Shown piece by piece: positions 43,779-52,672 of a stretch of DNA of 55,661 nt; positions within the stretch are counted from its first letter, which is position 1; the number at the start of each line of letters is the position of its first letter. Origin of the DNA: Pseudomonadota bacterium. GTDB lineage: Bacteria; Pseudomonadota; Alphaproteobacteria; Rickettsiales; SXRF01. Both the position numbers and the translations under genes were made by a program. Under the pieces are notes generated by a model. That model searched no databases. It was not told the origin of the DNA and saw only the letters and a program-made list of their open reading frames with translations. The DNA is taken from contig CAUJIB010000056.1 in the NCBI GenBank assembly GCA_963205245.1, positions 1-55,661 of the forward strand, in the 5' to 3' direction.

Positions 43779-45012
43779 CCTTTTTAGCTAAAAAGCCAAG
43801 CAAGTTTTTCCGCCCACCGGATGATATATTGGGTGTGTTCATAATTTCAGATTTATTTATAAGGCCACTACGCATCATAACTAATTGAGAAAATTGTCTT
43901 ATCTGTTGTTGCAATATGGTATTCTGTCCGATTTCAAACAACGTCTTGCCATGCGCTTCTGCATTTACAACAGCCTTAATATCATTATTAAGATAGGCTT
44001 CTATCTTGCGATGCGATATACGTTCAAAATCCTGTGCTGTGATTGCTTCCTTAAATTTTGCCCCGCTACGGTTTATCACCAAAGAAATATTATCTTGCGA
44101 TAACCCCATAGACTGCCATGCAGCCAGCAATCTAGATGAATGGGTAAGTGACCGCAGCCACAACTGGGCAACCATTACAACCTGATCGGAATAGGTAAGT
44201 GATGTTGCTGTCCAACCCGTCCATATATGCGGGATATCAAGTATTACAAACCTGAATTTAGTTCTCAGCAAACTTATAAGATCCCTTATCAATTCCGGAC
44301 GTATATTAGGCAGCTGGCGTAATTCATGCGGTGCAGAAATAATACTAAGGTTATTACCATATTTAACCTGCATTTTTTCTACCAGAAGATCATCAACACC
44401 CCGCTCCTGATAATCAAATAATTCCCGTATTCCAAATGGTGCAGTAAGATCCAAGCTTTTAGCAATAAGTCCAAATTGATAATCCATATCAATAACGACT
44501 GTTGATTCATTAAATTCTTCAGCTAAACAATATGCCAAATTAACCGCAAACGTGCTCGCCCCATCACCAGAGGCCGCACTTATACAAGAAATAACCGTGC
44601 CTTTTCGCGATGATGTTTTCGCTGTCTTATTATTTTCATAAGATTGCATAAGCACAGAGCGCAAATCAGAAATTTTAGCCGGTCTGGCACAATATTCAGC
44701 AACCCCGCGCGAACGCAGTTCACGATAGAAATTAATATCATTAACTGAACCTATGACAACTACACGTACCTTAGCCTCACAATGTTGGGCTAATTCGTCC
44801 AAATCTGCAAAAATTTCATGCGAATGATTGCCAATATCAATAATTAAATAATCAGGAGAAACTGTACGTGAATTAAGAGCAGCCACAGCATCACTAATCC
44901 CGCCAATAACTATATGGGCGTCTGAATATCCAAGACCTGTAGCTAGGTTACTTAAATTAAGCCGCTCATCCGGTTCATAACTAATGATTAAAAGAGGACT
45001 AAGAAGACTCAT
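43771..45012 (-). CDS. cpaE: Tad pilus localisation ATPase CpaE/TadZ
   Basis: A 413-residue protein with an atypical receiver-like N-terminal domain (about 1-125; an Asp occurs in YLIIDIGNHS, but the acidic pocket is not evident) and a ParA/MinD-like ATPase domain (about 140-380). The deviant Walker A is ISAASGDGASTFAVNLA near residue 150, lacking the usual Lys as in other CpaE proteins, followed by STVVIDMDYQFG and FVILDIPHIWTG. CpaE places the pilus machine at the cell pole in alphaproteobacteria. Its end overlaps cpaF. Confidence 0.9.
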   Translation of the reverse strand: MSLLSPLLIISYEPDERLNLSNLATGLGYSDAHIVIGGISDAVAALNSRTVSPDYLIIDIGNHSHEIFADLDELAQHCEAKVRVVVIGSVNDINFYRELRSRGVAEYCARPAKISDLRSVLMQSYENNKTAKTSSRKGTVISCISAASGDGASTFAVNLAYCLAEEFNESTVVIDMDYQFGLIAKSLDLTAPFGIRELFDYQERGVDDLLVEKMQVKYGNNLSIISAPHELRQLPNIRPELIRDLISLLRTKFRFVILDIPHIWTGWTATSLTYSDQVVMVAQLWLRSLTHSSRLLAAWQSMGLSQDNISLVINRSGAKFKEAITAQDFERISHRKIEAYLNNDIKAVVNAEAHGKTLFEIGQNTILQQQIRQFSQLVMMRSGLINKSEIMNTPNISSGGRKNLLGFLAKKDG

Positions 45013-45061
45013 GTACCGACTTTCAATAAATAAAACAAACTAAGCTTAACCGCATAAACTA

Positions 45062-45649
45062 TCAGTTGCTGCCAGATTGGGTATCCCACTTAGCATCCTT
45101 TACTTCACGCTTAGAAGAAGGTTTTAAATAGCTGTTATAAGACTGATTAGCTTTTTCTGCATCAGGAAAATCAAGTAAATTAGGCTCTGTAAACTGCTGC
45201 TTATTAGAAACCATATTTACAATATTTGCACTTACTGCACAGCCAAATGCTGGGTGGTTATAAGTTGTACGCACTTCCGTATCATCTACGTAGCGAGAAT
45301 TACAATCACGAACTATTGCCTTTTTATAAGAAAGTAAAATACTGTTTGATTGTTCATGTGATAAATTAATTACTACGGAGTTACGTTCAAGAATCTCTTT
45401 CGCCTGAGCACAACGGGTATTATTAAGCGAACATCTTATTTCTGCCTTTGACGGCTTGCTCTCTGAAATTATTTTTGAGAAATTGGTAACCGCATTTTTC
45501 TTTGCCATACTAACCGTAACAGTTTCATAAGAAACATCCAAAAGACGCTCTGGATTACCGCTATCAACATATTCCGGATGCGGTATATCGCATGCAGTAA
45601 CAAGTAATAAAAGCGAGATAAGGCTATATTTTTTTGATAATTGTTTCAT
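45062..45649 (-). CDS. cpaD: CpaD family pilus assembly lipoprotein
   Basis: A 195-residue outer-membrane lipoprotein with signal peptidase II box LVTAC (acylated C20). CpaD features are NAVTNFSKIISES, a Ser/Asn region with paired Cys (EIRCSLNNTRCAQA and VRDCNSRYVDD, then AFGCAVSANIVNMVSN), and the C-terminal LLDFPDAEKANQSYNSY. CpaD is a feature of alphaproteobacterial Tad systems and probably helps the CpaC secretin. It starts 2 bases after cpaC and is followed by a 49-base gap to cpaE. Confidence 0.88.
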   Translation of the reverse strand: MKQLSKKYSLISLLLLVTACDIPHPEYVDSGNPERLLDVSYETVTVSMAKKNAVTNFSKIISESKPSKAEIRCSLNNTRCAQAKEILERNSVVINLSHEQSNSILLSYKKAIVRDCNSRYVDDTEVRTTYNHPAFGCAVSANIVNMVSNKQQFTEPNLLDFPDAEKANQSYNSYLKPSSKREVKDAKWDTQSGSN

Positions 45650-45651
45650 AA

Positions 45652-47142
45652 CTAATCTACCATAAAGCCCGTAGGCCCTTCTAATTGAGGAACAAATTTA
45701 GAACCACCATTGCTTACAGCACCCAAAGCCCCATAAAAGAACATTTCCATTTGACTCGCTGGACGGAAATCATCAGTAGGGGTTTTTATATCTGAGCTTT
45801 TTGCAGGATCTACAAGATAAGGTGTCACAGTGATAACCAGTTCAGATTCATTACGTTGAAATTCTGTACTCCGGAATAAAGCACCAATAACCGGCAACTC
45901 CCTTACTCCCGGCAGCTGATCAATAGATGAAGAAGTATGGTCTTTTATTAAACCCGCAATCATAAAACTTTCACCAGGAGCAAGCTCAACTGTTGTTTTT
46001 GCACGACGGGTAGTAAGGCTCGGAATGGTAAAACCACTCATAACAATAGCATTGGCAGTAGATATCTCCGATACCTCAGGCTGCACCATCATACGAATAC
46101 GGTTTTCCGATAACACATCAGGTGTAAATTTCACAGATACCCCGAATGGTTTATATTGAACAGTTGTTGCCCCTGTAGAAGTACCACCGCTAGAATTAAT
46201 AGTTACAACAGGAATTTCACCACCTGCTAAAAATTCTGCCTGCTCACCAGAAACTGCAACTAAATTTGGCTCTGCCAAAGTTTTTATCAAGCCATCACGC
46301 TCCAAAGCATTGATAGCAGCACCAACACGATGAGAAGGATTGCTTTGCCAAGCAAAAAATCCAGTTCCCCTAAAATTAGTACTTGAAGCATCCCAAGCTG
46401 ATGTTGAACCAGTCGTGATCCCAGTTATAGCTGAACCAAGTGCGCCAGAAAAAGAAAAATTGCCGCCAGAAACTATTGATTGGGGATCTATTCCTAAACG
46501 CTTAAGAGCATCGCGGTTAACTTCAGATACACGCACCCTGAGCATTACCTGTTGCCCAGAAATCAATTTAAGCATATTCAGAATTTTAGGATATTTATCA
46601 TTATCCGCAGCATCACCTATCGGAGAAGATGCAGTAGTAGCAGCTCCAGAAACAGCGGCACTGCCAGAAGCACTGCCTATGTATTCCTGAACAATTTTTA
46701 AAGCCTTATTAACAGCAGCATTATTTCTTACATTACCTGTAAGGGCAATACTGGTATTAATCATCTCAACCCCAATGGTCTCATCCGGAATCAGGTTTTT
46801 AAGAGCCTTACGAATAGCAGGCAAATCATAACCTACAGAAACTTCTAAGGTTTGAACCAGCTTACTATTTTCATCAAAAACACGAATTGTCGTACTGCCA
46901 GCACTTTTCCCAAGTAATGTTAGGGTTTTAGAGCTATTAACATGAACATCGGCAATATCAGGATTGACTATAACAACCTCTTTAACAGGCTTAGATATTT
47001 CAACAACCGAAGAACGGTTAACTGGAAGAAAAACACCGGAACCAGCTAATGCTGAAGAAGAATATAGAGCAAATGAAGAAAGCGCAAACGCGTAAATATG
47101 AGCTTTTTTTACTTTATACTTACAATTAAAAACCATCATCAT
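45652..47142 (-). CDS. cpaC: Tad pilus secretin CpaC/RcpA
   Basis: A 496-residue outer-membrane secretin. A signal peptide (about 15-33, SALA-GS) is followed by the N-terminal pilus-secretin domain (SSVVEISKPVKEVVIVNPDIADVHV), a BON-like region, and the secretin domain (about 190-450). The secretin domain has LISGQQVMLRVRVSEVNRDALKRLGID, SHRVGAAINALERDGLIKTLAEPNLVAVSGEQAEFLAGGEIPV, VELAPGESFMIAGLI and PVIGALFRSTEFQRNESELVITVTPYLV. It forms the exit pore for Flp pilin. Three consecutive ATGs at the start leave the exact N-terminus open by two residues. Confidence 0.95.
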   Translation of the reverse strand: MMMVFNCKYKVKKAHIYAFALSSFALYSSSALAGSGVFLPVNRSSVVEISKPVKEVVIVNPDIADVHVNSSKTLTLLGKSAGSTTIRVFDENSKLVQTLEVSVGYDLPAIRKALKNLIPDETIGVEMINTSIALTGNVRNNAAVNKALKIVQEYIGSASGSAAVSGAATTASSPIGDAADNDKYPKILNMLKLISGQQVMLRVRVSEVNRDALKRLGIDPQSIVSGGNFSFSGALGSAITGITTGSTSAWDASSTNFRGTGFFAWQSNPSHRVGAAINALERDGLIKTLAEPNLVAVSGEQAEFLAGGEIPVVTINSSGGTSTGATTVQYKPFGVSVKFTPDVLSENRIRMMVQPEVSEISTANAIVMSGFTIPSLTTRRAKTTVELAPGESFMIAGLIKDHTSSSIDQLPGVRELPVIGALFRSTEFQRNESELVITVTPYLVDPAKSSDIKTPTDDFRPASQMEMFFYGALGAVSNGGSKFVPQLEGPTGFMVD

Positions 47143-47169
47143 GCTACCCTATTAACATTATAATTAATA

Positions 47170-48168
47170 TTATTTATTACTAATCCCACCCGTCTGCCCT
47201 TGTGAAACTGGGACAGATACAGCAGGAGCTCCGCTAGAAGACGTTCCACGCACTACAGTAGTAGCACCAACATTACCATTAATAGCAGGTATATCAGAAG
47301 ATATGTCAGTAGAAGTTATCCTGCCACCTGAAGTTCCCGGACCACGTATCACTAGTGTTTTTGCAGGAGGGGCAGATTCAGGAAGATGTGACAAATCGCT
47401 TAAACCGGTAGGTACAGGAAATTCTTGACCATTATCATTAATAGAACGCAACGACAGAGATAAAGTACCATTTTTTTCTGCCAAACGAATCTGCTGTGCC
47501 AATTCTTCAGAAACATCTAAAGTAATACTAGAAGGGGGTATAGGGGCAGCCTTATCCGTACCATCACTGCGCACATTTATAGCAAGCACCTTAACATTCG
47601 TACCAAGAACTTCAGAAGTATTTATTGTATTTCTATTATTATTTCCGTCATTTCCGTTAACAGATCCTGTTACACTAGAATTATGCACAAATAGAATATC
47701 AACACGGTCTCCAGGAAATATGAACCCAGCAACCCCAGAAACTGTATCTGTTGCCAAAGTAACCGCCCGCCTTCCAGCAGGAAGATTAGCAGCTAGGAAT
47801 CCCGGATCATTAGGATTAGCAAGCTTACTTTTTATAAAAGGCTCACGCTCGGAAATAGCAGAACGCACGATTTTACCAACGACTTCTTTACCTGATTCAT
47901 CACCCAAAACAAAATTCTCAGAAAGCAGGTTTTCCGGCCAAGGCTGCACCGCCACCATAGAGCTATCAACTGTTGCGCCTATAGGAATATTAACTTTAGC
48001 TACTAGGACATTTACTGTTTTAATATCAAATTCTTTTATAACTGTTGCTACAGACTCCGATGATTTATTGGGATCAGAATTAGTAGCTGGAGAATCAGAC
48101 AAATTAAAGGCAACAATTGCCGAGGCAACTGCAAGAATAGTGATTACGATATAAAATATAAATTTCAT
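47170..48168 (-). CDS. cpaB: Tad pilus assembly protein CpaB/RcpC
   Basis: A 332-residue exported protein with an N-terminal membrane anchor (about 2-24), an SAF domain (NVLVAKVNIPIGATVDSSMVAVQPWPENL) and the RcpC-type region (LPAGRRAVTLATDTVSGVAGFIFPGDRVDIL, SITLDVSEELAQQIRLAEKNGTLSLSLR). The C-terminal 60 residues are low-complexity and rich in Gly, Ser and Thr. It begins the tad operon; the 257 bases upstream hold its promoter region but no pilin gene. Confidence 0.92.
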   Translation of the reverse strand: MKFIFYIVITILAVASAIVAFNLSDSPATNSDPNKSSESVATVIKEFDIKTVNVLVAKVNIPIGATVDSSMVAVQPWPENLLSENFVLGDESGKEVVGKIVRSAISEREPFIKSKLANPNDPGFLAANLPAGRRAVTLATDTVSGVAGFIFPGDRVDILFVHNSSVTGSVNGNDGNNNRNTINTSEVLGTNVKVLAINVRSDGTDKAAPIPPSSITLDVSEELAQQIRLAEKNGTLSLSLRSINDNGQEFPVPTGLSDLSHLPESAPPAKTLVIRGPGTSGGRITSTDISSDIPAINGNVGATTVVRGTSSSGAPAVSVPVSQGQTGGISNK

Positions 48169-48425
48169 TTCTTAAACTTACCTAAAATTAATTTAATGAG
48201 CGACAACCATAAAATAACAAACTCATATAATCAACAAAATACATTATATTACGCATTACTTATTTTAATTATGTGACATTATTGTTTAACATAATTTCAT
48301 TAGACTTGTTCTAAATACTATAAAAAACAACTAATTATATTATGCTAAAACCATTTGATAGTGGCAGAAAAATCTAATTTGAATTTATATCTATCTGAGC
48401 TTAATAATAAGTTAATTTTATAAAT

Positions 48426-50249
48426 CTAAACGGCTTTTTTAGCCCGTGTAAGCTTCTTACGCTCATTAGAATCAAGGGCAATTTTGCGTAAACGTAGCGA
48501 TTTAGGCGTAACTTCCACCAGCTCATCATATTCAATATACGAAATCATCTGTTCAAGAGTCATCTTAAGCGGTGGCACAAGACGGATCGCCTCATCCTTA
48601 CTAGTGGTGCGGATATTGGTTAACTGCTTGTTTTTGATTAGATTTATTTCCAAATCATTATCACGGCTATGCTCACCCACAATCATACCTTCATAGATTT
48701 TGGCACCCGGATCTATAAACATGATACCGCGATCCTGTAAATTCCAGATTGCATAAGGCACTGCTTCACCATTTTCCATGGAAATAAGCGCACCATTACG
48801 ACGACCGGCAATATCGCCCTTATATGGCGCATAAGCATGGAATAGACGGTTCATCATACCGGTACCACGGGTGTCAGTTAAAAATTCGCCCTGATAACCG
48901 ATAAGTCCGCGCGATGGAACATAGAAAATAATACGGGTTTTACCACCACCTGATGGACGCATATCAACCATTTCACCTTTGCGCAAACTGATTTTTTCTA
49001 CCACTACACCTGTATGCTCCTCATCAACATCAATCACCACTTCTTCAATTGGCTCCATTTTAACGCCTGATTCATCATCTCTAAACAATACCCGTGGACG
49101 TGATACGGAAAGTTCAAATCCTTCACGACGCATGGTTTCAATAAGTACGCCCAATTGCAATTCACCACGTCCAGACACTTCAAAAGCATCCTTAGCATCA
49201 GTTTCTCTCACGCGAATAGCTACATTGCCTTCTGCTTCTTTAAGTAAACGCTCCCGAATCATACGGCTGGTTACTTTACTTCCTTCCTGTCCGGCCAGTG
49301 GCGAGTCATTCACCGAAATAGTAATTGCCATGGTTGGCGGATCAATAGGGGTAGACGGCACAGATTTGGATACGGTTAAATCGCTGATTGTATCCGCAAC
49401 CGAAGCATTGGCAAGACCCGCTATAGAAACAATGTCACCAGCCTGCGCTTCCTCAACCGGCACACGCTTAATCCCGTCAAAGGCAAGAAGCTTGGTAAGC
49501 CTTCCTTGTTCCATTATCTTACCTTCTAGATTCATAGCTTTAATAGGCATACCAACTTTAGCCATACCGCTATAAATACGCCCTGTAAGAATCCGGCCAA
49601 GGAATGAATCATACTCCAAAATAGAAACCAGCATAGAAAAAGATGCTTCCGGATCAACATCAGGAGCAGGTATATGGTTTACTATACAGTTAAACAACGG
49701 ATCTAAATTCTCTCTTTCACCATTAAGGCTTTCAGCTGCCCAACCGTCACGGCCTGACGCATAAAAAGTTGGGAAATCAAGTTGTTCTTCGCTCGCATCA
49801 AGAGCTGCAAATAAATCAAAAACCTCATTTACCACCTGCTCAGGACGGGCATCACCACGATCTACTTTATTTATAACTACAACCGGCCTAAGTCCTAACT
49901 TCAAAGCCTTGGTAAGCACGAATTTTGTCTGTGGCAAAGGGCCTTCCGCCGCATCCACCAGCAAGATTACCCCATCCACCATGGAAAGTACACGTTCCAC
50001 TTCACCGCCAAAATCAGCGTGCCCCGGTGTATCTACTATATTAATACGGATATTGCCACGCACCACCGAAGTACATTTAGCTAGAATGGTAATACCACGC
50101 TCTTTTTCTAAATCATTAGAATCCATAACGCGCTCAGCTACTGATTGGTTGGCTCTAAAACTACCACTTTGACGAAGCATTTGATCAATCAATGTGGTTT
50201 TACCATGATCCACGTGAGCAATGATGGCAACGTTACGAATTTCTTTCAT
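48426..50249 (-). CDS. typA: Ribosome-associated GTPase TypA/BipA
   Basis: A 607-residue translational GTPase involved in 50S assembly and stress growth. The start at 50249 gives the family N-terminus MKEIRNVAIIAHVDHGKTTL; the frame stays open for 23 further codons, but that extension runs into the cspA terminator hairpin and is not family-like. G motifs are AHVDHGKTT, RGITI, DTPGHADFGGE and NKVDR, then the EF-Tu-like, EF-G-like and TypA-specific C-terminal domains (RGLIGYQGEFLTDTRGTGMMNRLFH). Confidence 0.96.
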   Translation of the reverse strand: MKEIRNVAIIAHVDHGKTTLIDQMLRQSGSFRANQSVAERVMDSNDLEKERGITILAKCTSVVRGNIRINIVDTPGHADFGGEVERVLSMVDGVILLVDAAEGPLPQTKFVLTKALKLGLRPVVVINKVDRGDARPEQVVNEVFDLFAALDASEEQLDFPTFYASGRDGWAAESLNGERENLDPLFNCIVNHIPAPDVDPEASFSMLVSILEYDSFLGRILTGRIYSGMAKVGMPIKAMNLEGKIMEQGRLTKLLAFDGIKRVPVEEAQAGDIVSIAGLANASVADTISDLTVSKSVPSTPIDPPTMAITISVNDSPLAGQEGSKVTSRMIRERLLKEAEGNVAIRVRETDAKDAFEVSGRGELQLGVLIETMRREGFELSVSRPRVLFRDDESGVKMEPIEEVVIDVDEEHTGVVVEKISLRKGEMVDMRPSGGGKTRIIFYVPSRGLIGYQGEFLTDTRGTGMMNRLFHAYAPYKGDIAGRRNGALISMENGEAVPYAIWNLQDRGIMFIDPGAKIYEGMIVGEHSRDNDLEINLIKNKQLTNIRTTSKDEAIRLVPPLKMTLEQMISYIEYDELVEVTPKSLRLRKIALDSNERKKLTRAKKAV

Positions 50250-50285
50250 TTTAATACCTAATTTGTTTAATCTTATATTTATATA

Positions 50286-50320
50286 ATAACAAAAATGACG
50301 AGAGCTACCTCTCGTCATTT
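50286..50320 (-). terminator. Intrinsic terminator downstream of cspA
   Basis: Read on the minus strand, AAATGACGAGAG and CTCTCGTCATTT pair perfectly (12 bp; 50293-50304 with 50309-50320) around a 4-base loop and are followed by a T-rich tract. It lies 27 bases past the cspA stop and about 45 bases before typA, separating the two. Confidence 0.9.
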
Positions 50321-50346
50321 CACAATCTAACTATCCTAACTAATTT

Positions 50347-50556
50347 CTAGGAATCTAGAAGTTTTAGATTAACAGCAGAAGTCTTTCCTTTGCTGGTTTC
50401 TAAATCATATTGAATTTTTTGATTATCATTAAGCGTACGAAGACCCGCAGCTTGCAATGCAGAAATATGCACAAACAAATCGCTACCGCCATCATCTGGT
50501 TTAATAAAACCATAAGATTTGTTTGGATTAAACCATTTAACAACACCTGTAGCCAT
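50347..50556 (-). CDS. cspA: Cold-shock domain protein (CspA family)
   Basis: A 69-residue single-stranded nucleic acid binder. It has GVVKWFNPNKSYGFIKPDDGGSDLFVHISAL with RNP1 (K-S-Y-G-F-I) and RNP2 (D-L-F-V-H-I) motifs. It would act as an RNA chaperone at low temperature or in stress. The 175 bases upstream to nadK may form a long 5' leader, as in other csp genes, but I see no definite thermosensor fold. It ends in a strong terminator. Confidence 0.95.
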   Translation of the reverse strand: MATGVVKWFNPNKSYGFIKPDDGGSDLFVHISALQAAGLRTLNDNQKIQYDLETSKGKTSAVNLKLLDS

Positions 50557-50731
50557 AACACTAATATCCTTAACTAACTAAATAATTACCAAATGAAAAA
50601 CATCCGGTGCAACACAGCAATACCACCATAGCATTACCGAAAGTGTTTATTAGCCTAATTTGCCATGATATGCAAGCATTTCATACAAACGCTCTAAATA
50701 AATGGCGTATTTGAGGTATTGTTTAATAATT

Positions 50732-51511
50732 TTAATAAGTAAATTGTTCCTTTATAATACGTTCTGCCAGATTATGTTCCGGATCAAAAAGCAAGGTTAC
50801 ACCTGATTTCCGTTGTTCACTTATTATTACCTCGCTAACATCTTTTATTTCGGTAAAATCAGCAACGGTTGCTACAGGGCGTTTTTTAGGCTCTAGAATA
50901 CTGAAAATTATACTTGAATCATGCGCAAGCAACGCCCCACCCCACCTACGCGGACGAAACGGCACCAAGGGAGTAAGTGCCATAACATTAGCCCCCAAAG
51001 GAATAATAGGACCACCAGCAGAGAAATTATAAGCTGTACTGCCTGCGGGAGTGGATACCATAACCCCGTCACAAATAAGCTCATTCAAGCGCACAACATG
51101 GTCTATTGCTACTCGGATTTTTGCCGCCTGACGACCCTGCCGGAACAAAGACACCTCGTTAAAGGCAAGAGCCTGTACAGTTTTTCCATTTATACAACGC
51201 GCATACATATGCAAGGGATAAAGGGTCGTACCACGCGCATGGCTAACGCGATAATCCAAATTATCAAGGATATTCTCATTCATTAAAAACCCAACCGTAC
51301 CACAATTAATGCCATAAAACGGTAATTTCATTTTCATGTAAGCATGAAGGGTTTGCAGCATAAAACCGTCTCCACCAAGCACAACTATAACTTCTGCACC
51401 GGCACGCCTTTTGGTAATCTCTACCACTTCATAATTTTTTTTGATTTCTCTAAGAGCAGCCTGAGCTTTAGTAGAATTATCTGCGACGCAACCTATTTTT
51501 ATCTGCCTCAT
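50732..51511 (-). CDS. nadK: NAD kinase
   Basis: A 259-residue enzyme phosphorylating NAD to NADP. The diagnostic VVLGGDGFMLQTLHAY is near residues 44-59, followed by FYGINCGTVGFLMNE, AFNEVSLFRQGRQAAKI and the CDGVMVSTPAGSTAYNFSAGGPIIP active-site region. It begins 22 bases after the second DUF2336 gene and is probably co-transcribed with both. Confidence 0.96.
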   Translation of the reverse strand: MRQIKIGCVADNSTKAQAALREIKKNYEVVEITKRRAGAEVIVVLGGDGFMLQTLHAYMKMKLPFYGINCGTVGFLMNENILDNLDYRVSHARGTTLYPLHMYARCINGKTVQALAFNEVSLFRQGRQAAKIRVAIDHVVRLNELICDGVMVSTPAGSTAYNFSAGGPIIPLGANVMALTPLVPFRPRRWGGALLAHDSSIIFSILEPKKRPVATVADFTEIKDVSEVIISEQRKSGVTLLFDPEHNLAERIIKEQFTY

Positions 51512-51533
51512 AAGAATCTATATTCCATTGGTA

Positions 51534-52664
51534 TTACTGCGCTACACGCCTTACTAAAGCTATGATATAAGATAAATTTTCTACGGGAGATTCCTCTGAA
51601 TACTGCAAAATACGTTCTACAATACGGTTAGCATAGCGGGAAGAACCAACACGCTCACCTTCTATATCCAGCTCTCTAACAATTTTAAGCAACAGCCTTA
51701 CTGCCGGAAACATTGAATCAGGCAAACCGGATTTATTATAAATAGCGCGAAAACCAAGCTCCCCTCTATCCGCAATAAGCCTTCTGGCATTTTCCACCTG
51801 AATATTAGATAATTTTGCCAAAGATGATTCAAAAAAATCAAAATTTCCCTGACATAATGCACTTAAAATCATAGAAGGAGTAAGCCTTCCTGATTCTTGC
51901 AAATGTATTATTAAATTATCCACATCATCATGTGAGTGAGCCAGACGAACAACATTAAGCATGTCTATTTCACGGGTTTGCTCAACTTCCTTCTCAAGGA
52001 CCTCATCAGGAATCCTATACTTTTTCTTCAAGCTATCAGCAATACCGCTTGAAACTATATTCACTAATTTCTCTACAACAGTTATCGGCAAACGGGAACG
52101 CGTAGTAACCATCTCCATAAATTCAGGCTTATCTTTATAGTCTTCAATAATTTTTTCTAGAACATAATCAGAAATAGATGCTCCGTCATTACTTAACAAC
52201 GAACCGAGAACATCCTCATTTCCCTTATCTATCAGATTATCTGAAACAACCTCTGATATTTGCTGCCTACGTGAAATGGCTAAATATTTAGCATTTTCAC
52301 GTGTGGCATGAATAATATCCAATAAATCAGAATCATCAATAACTTGTGAATATTCAAGAATCGGGAGGGCAACATCATTAACATCCTGAGCTAAGGAAAC
52401 AACTATATCGCGCGGAATTAACGTACTTTCCTTAAGATTTTCCGCTAAAGAAGCACGAACCTTAACTTCTGTATCACGCAACAAAAGCCGGAATATCTGC
52501 TCTGCCACCATACGTTCTTTAGGGTTTAATACCTCACTACTATAAGAAGCCGCAATTCTACTACTTATATCCGCCCTACTATCAGACGATTTATCCTCAA
52601 GCAAACGGGATACTTCCGCTTCTGTAAGAGCCAGTCTTTTTATTGTTTCTGTTTCTTCTATCAT
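51534..52664 (-). CDS. DUF2336 domain protein, paralogue 2
   Basis: A 376-residue all-helical protein of the DUF2336 family, which is largely alphaproteobacterial and uncharacterised. It has HEAT-like helical pairs, for example EQIFRLLLRDTEVKVRASLAENL, then PILEYSQVIDDSDLLDII, LAISRRQQISEVVSDNLI and LQESGRLTPSMILSALCQGNFDFFESSLAKLSN. It has no signal peptide, membrane segment or catalytic motif. It shares most of these segments in the same order with the gene 8 bases upstream, so the two arose by tandem duplication. It precedes nadK by 22 bases. Confidence 0.88.
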   Translation of the reverse strand: MIEETETIKRLALTEAEVSRLLEDKSSDSRADISSRIAASYSSEVLNPKERMVAEQIFRLLLRDTEVKVRASLAENLKESTLIPRDIVVSLAQDVNDVALPILEYSQVIDDSDLLDIIHATRENAKYLAISRRQQISEVVSDNLIDKGNEDVLGSLLSNDGASISDYVLEKIIEDYKDKPEFMEMVTTRSRLPITVVEKLVNIVSSGIADSLKKKYRIPDEVLEKEVEQTREIDMLNVVRLAHSHDDVDNLIIHLQESGRLTPSMILSALCQGNFDFFESSLAKLSNIQVENARRLIADRGELGFRAIYNKSGLPDSMFPAVRLLLKIVRELDIEGERVGSSRYANRIVERILQYSEESPVENLSYIIALVRRVAQ

Positions 52665-52672
52665 ATTTAATA

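Noticed and set aside
48979..49575. 198-residue Ser/Thr-rich open frame on the plus strand
   Set aside because: Antisense to typA; low-complexity residue content typical of reverse reading of a coding gene.
50250..50318. 23-codon N-terminal extension of TypA
   Set aside because: Runs into the cspA terminator hairpin and is absent from the family N-terminus; MKEIRNVAIIAHVDHG is the standard start.
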